The notes under the pieces are model-generated. The model saw only the letters and a program-made list of their open reading frames with translations. It had not been told where the DNA came from and searched no databases. The position numbers and the translations under genes were made by a program. From Secundilactobacillus folii (GTDB lineage: Bacteria; Bacillota; Bacilli; Lactobacillales; Lactobacillaceae): 64,000 nucleotides of DNA. Position 1 is the first letter of the stretch. Each line of letters begins with the position of its first letter. The DNA is taken from assembly GCF_009720675.1 (NCBI RefSeq), contig NZ_WNJO01000003.1, positions 62,001-126,000 of the forward strand. The letters run 5' to 3'. Positions 63,884-64,000 of this stretch are shown here, in pieces.

Positions 63884-63963
63884 ACTAATGGCGCTCCCTA
63901 CGGCAGTACGAACTGCATCAGGTTATTTGGGTATCTCTCAGCTATCGCTAGCACCCCAGACCA
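63884..63963 (-). promoter_or_regulatory. TPP (THI-box) riboswitch aptamer
   Basis: Minus strand shows the conserved TPP aptamer order: GGGGTGCTAGCGATAGCTGAGA, then ATACCC, AACCTGATGCAGTTCGTACTGC, and CGTAGGGAGCG. These are the THI-box landmarks (CTGAGA, ACCTGAT and CGTAGGGA). High TPP would favour the downstream terminator and shut off the operon. It controls the allantoinase-like gene and NCS1 permease. Confidence 0.94.
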
Positions 63964-64000
63964 CAATGTTTTATTGTCTATTATTAAATACAATTTGGTA

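Noticed and set aside
1-64000. Prophage, integrative element, or rRNA/tRNA genes
   Set aside because: No integrase, phage structural genes, att-like tRNA ends, or RNA gene sequences were seen; gene content is ordinary chromosome.

Overview
This window is a low-to-mid GC Firmicute chromosome segment, most likely from the Lactobacillaceae. The pointers are five T-box leaders, a TPP riboswitch, CcpA-type cre sites, a ROK-type XylR with xylA/xylB, a short HisG with HisZ, LuxS, and an APF-type cell-wall protein. I see no rRNA, tRNA, CRISPR array, prophage or intact insertion sequence. It is mainly core and metabolic chromosome, with a few decayed or accessory patches.

Layout. 1-9.9 kb: the his operon (hisZ-G-D-B-H-A-F, running off the left edge) behind a His T-box; a sulfonate/NMT1-type ABC transporter behind a Met T-box; and a PHP histidinol phosphatase. 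10-13.4 kb: a D-Ala-D-Ala dipeptidase remnant, a P1 peptidase, a C39-like protein, a NUDIX hydrolase and a degenerate response regulator. 13.4-19.6 kb: a pst-phoU operon behind four PhoP-box-like hexamers, then a cold-shock gene. 19.6-25.4 kb: an OppA lipoprotein plus M20 hydrolase operon behind a second His T-box with a His-rich small ORF in its leader, then luxS, an omega-amidase-like gene and a phosphatase. 25.4-30.2 kb: ackA and small accessory genes. 30.4-35 kb: xylB, xylA, xylR. 35.4-40.8 kb: aminotransferase, nicotinamidase, a GreA-like factor, metY behind a T-box, and an M20 peptidase. 40.9-44.3 kb: an opuC osmoprotectant transporter. 44.9-50.6 kb: APF-like protein, K+ channel plus matrixin pair, a two-component system and a GtrB-like glycosyltransferase. 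50.8-57.2 kb: tag, a TIM-barrel isomerase, a second matrixin, tandem palindromic repeats, and metE-metF behind a Met T-box. 57.3-64 kb: a PNPOx-like protein, an AraC regulator with two DNA-binding domains, an SDR, a third matrixin, and an allantoinase-like gene plus NCS1 permease operon behind a TPP riboswitch.

How it fits together. Two amino-acid circuits recur. Histidine: the biosynthetic operon and a peptide-uptake/hydrolysis operon share His-specific T-boxes. Methionine: metE-metF, metY and an ABC transporter sit behind T-boxes that read ATG or, for metY, an odd specifier loop. LuxS and an omega-amidase-like enzyme are plausible recycling partners. The most unexpected unit is the TPP-riboswitch-controlled allantoinase-like hydrolase and permease. 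It points to a role in thiamine-precursor (pyrimidine or thiazole) salvage rather than purine catabolism. Also notable are three small secreted metzincins, a roughly 130-bp palindromic repeat family next to two of them, and several leader-encoded small ORFs.
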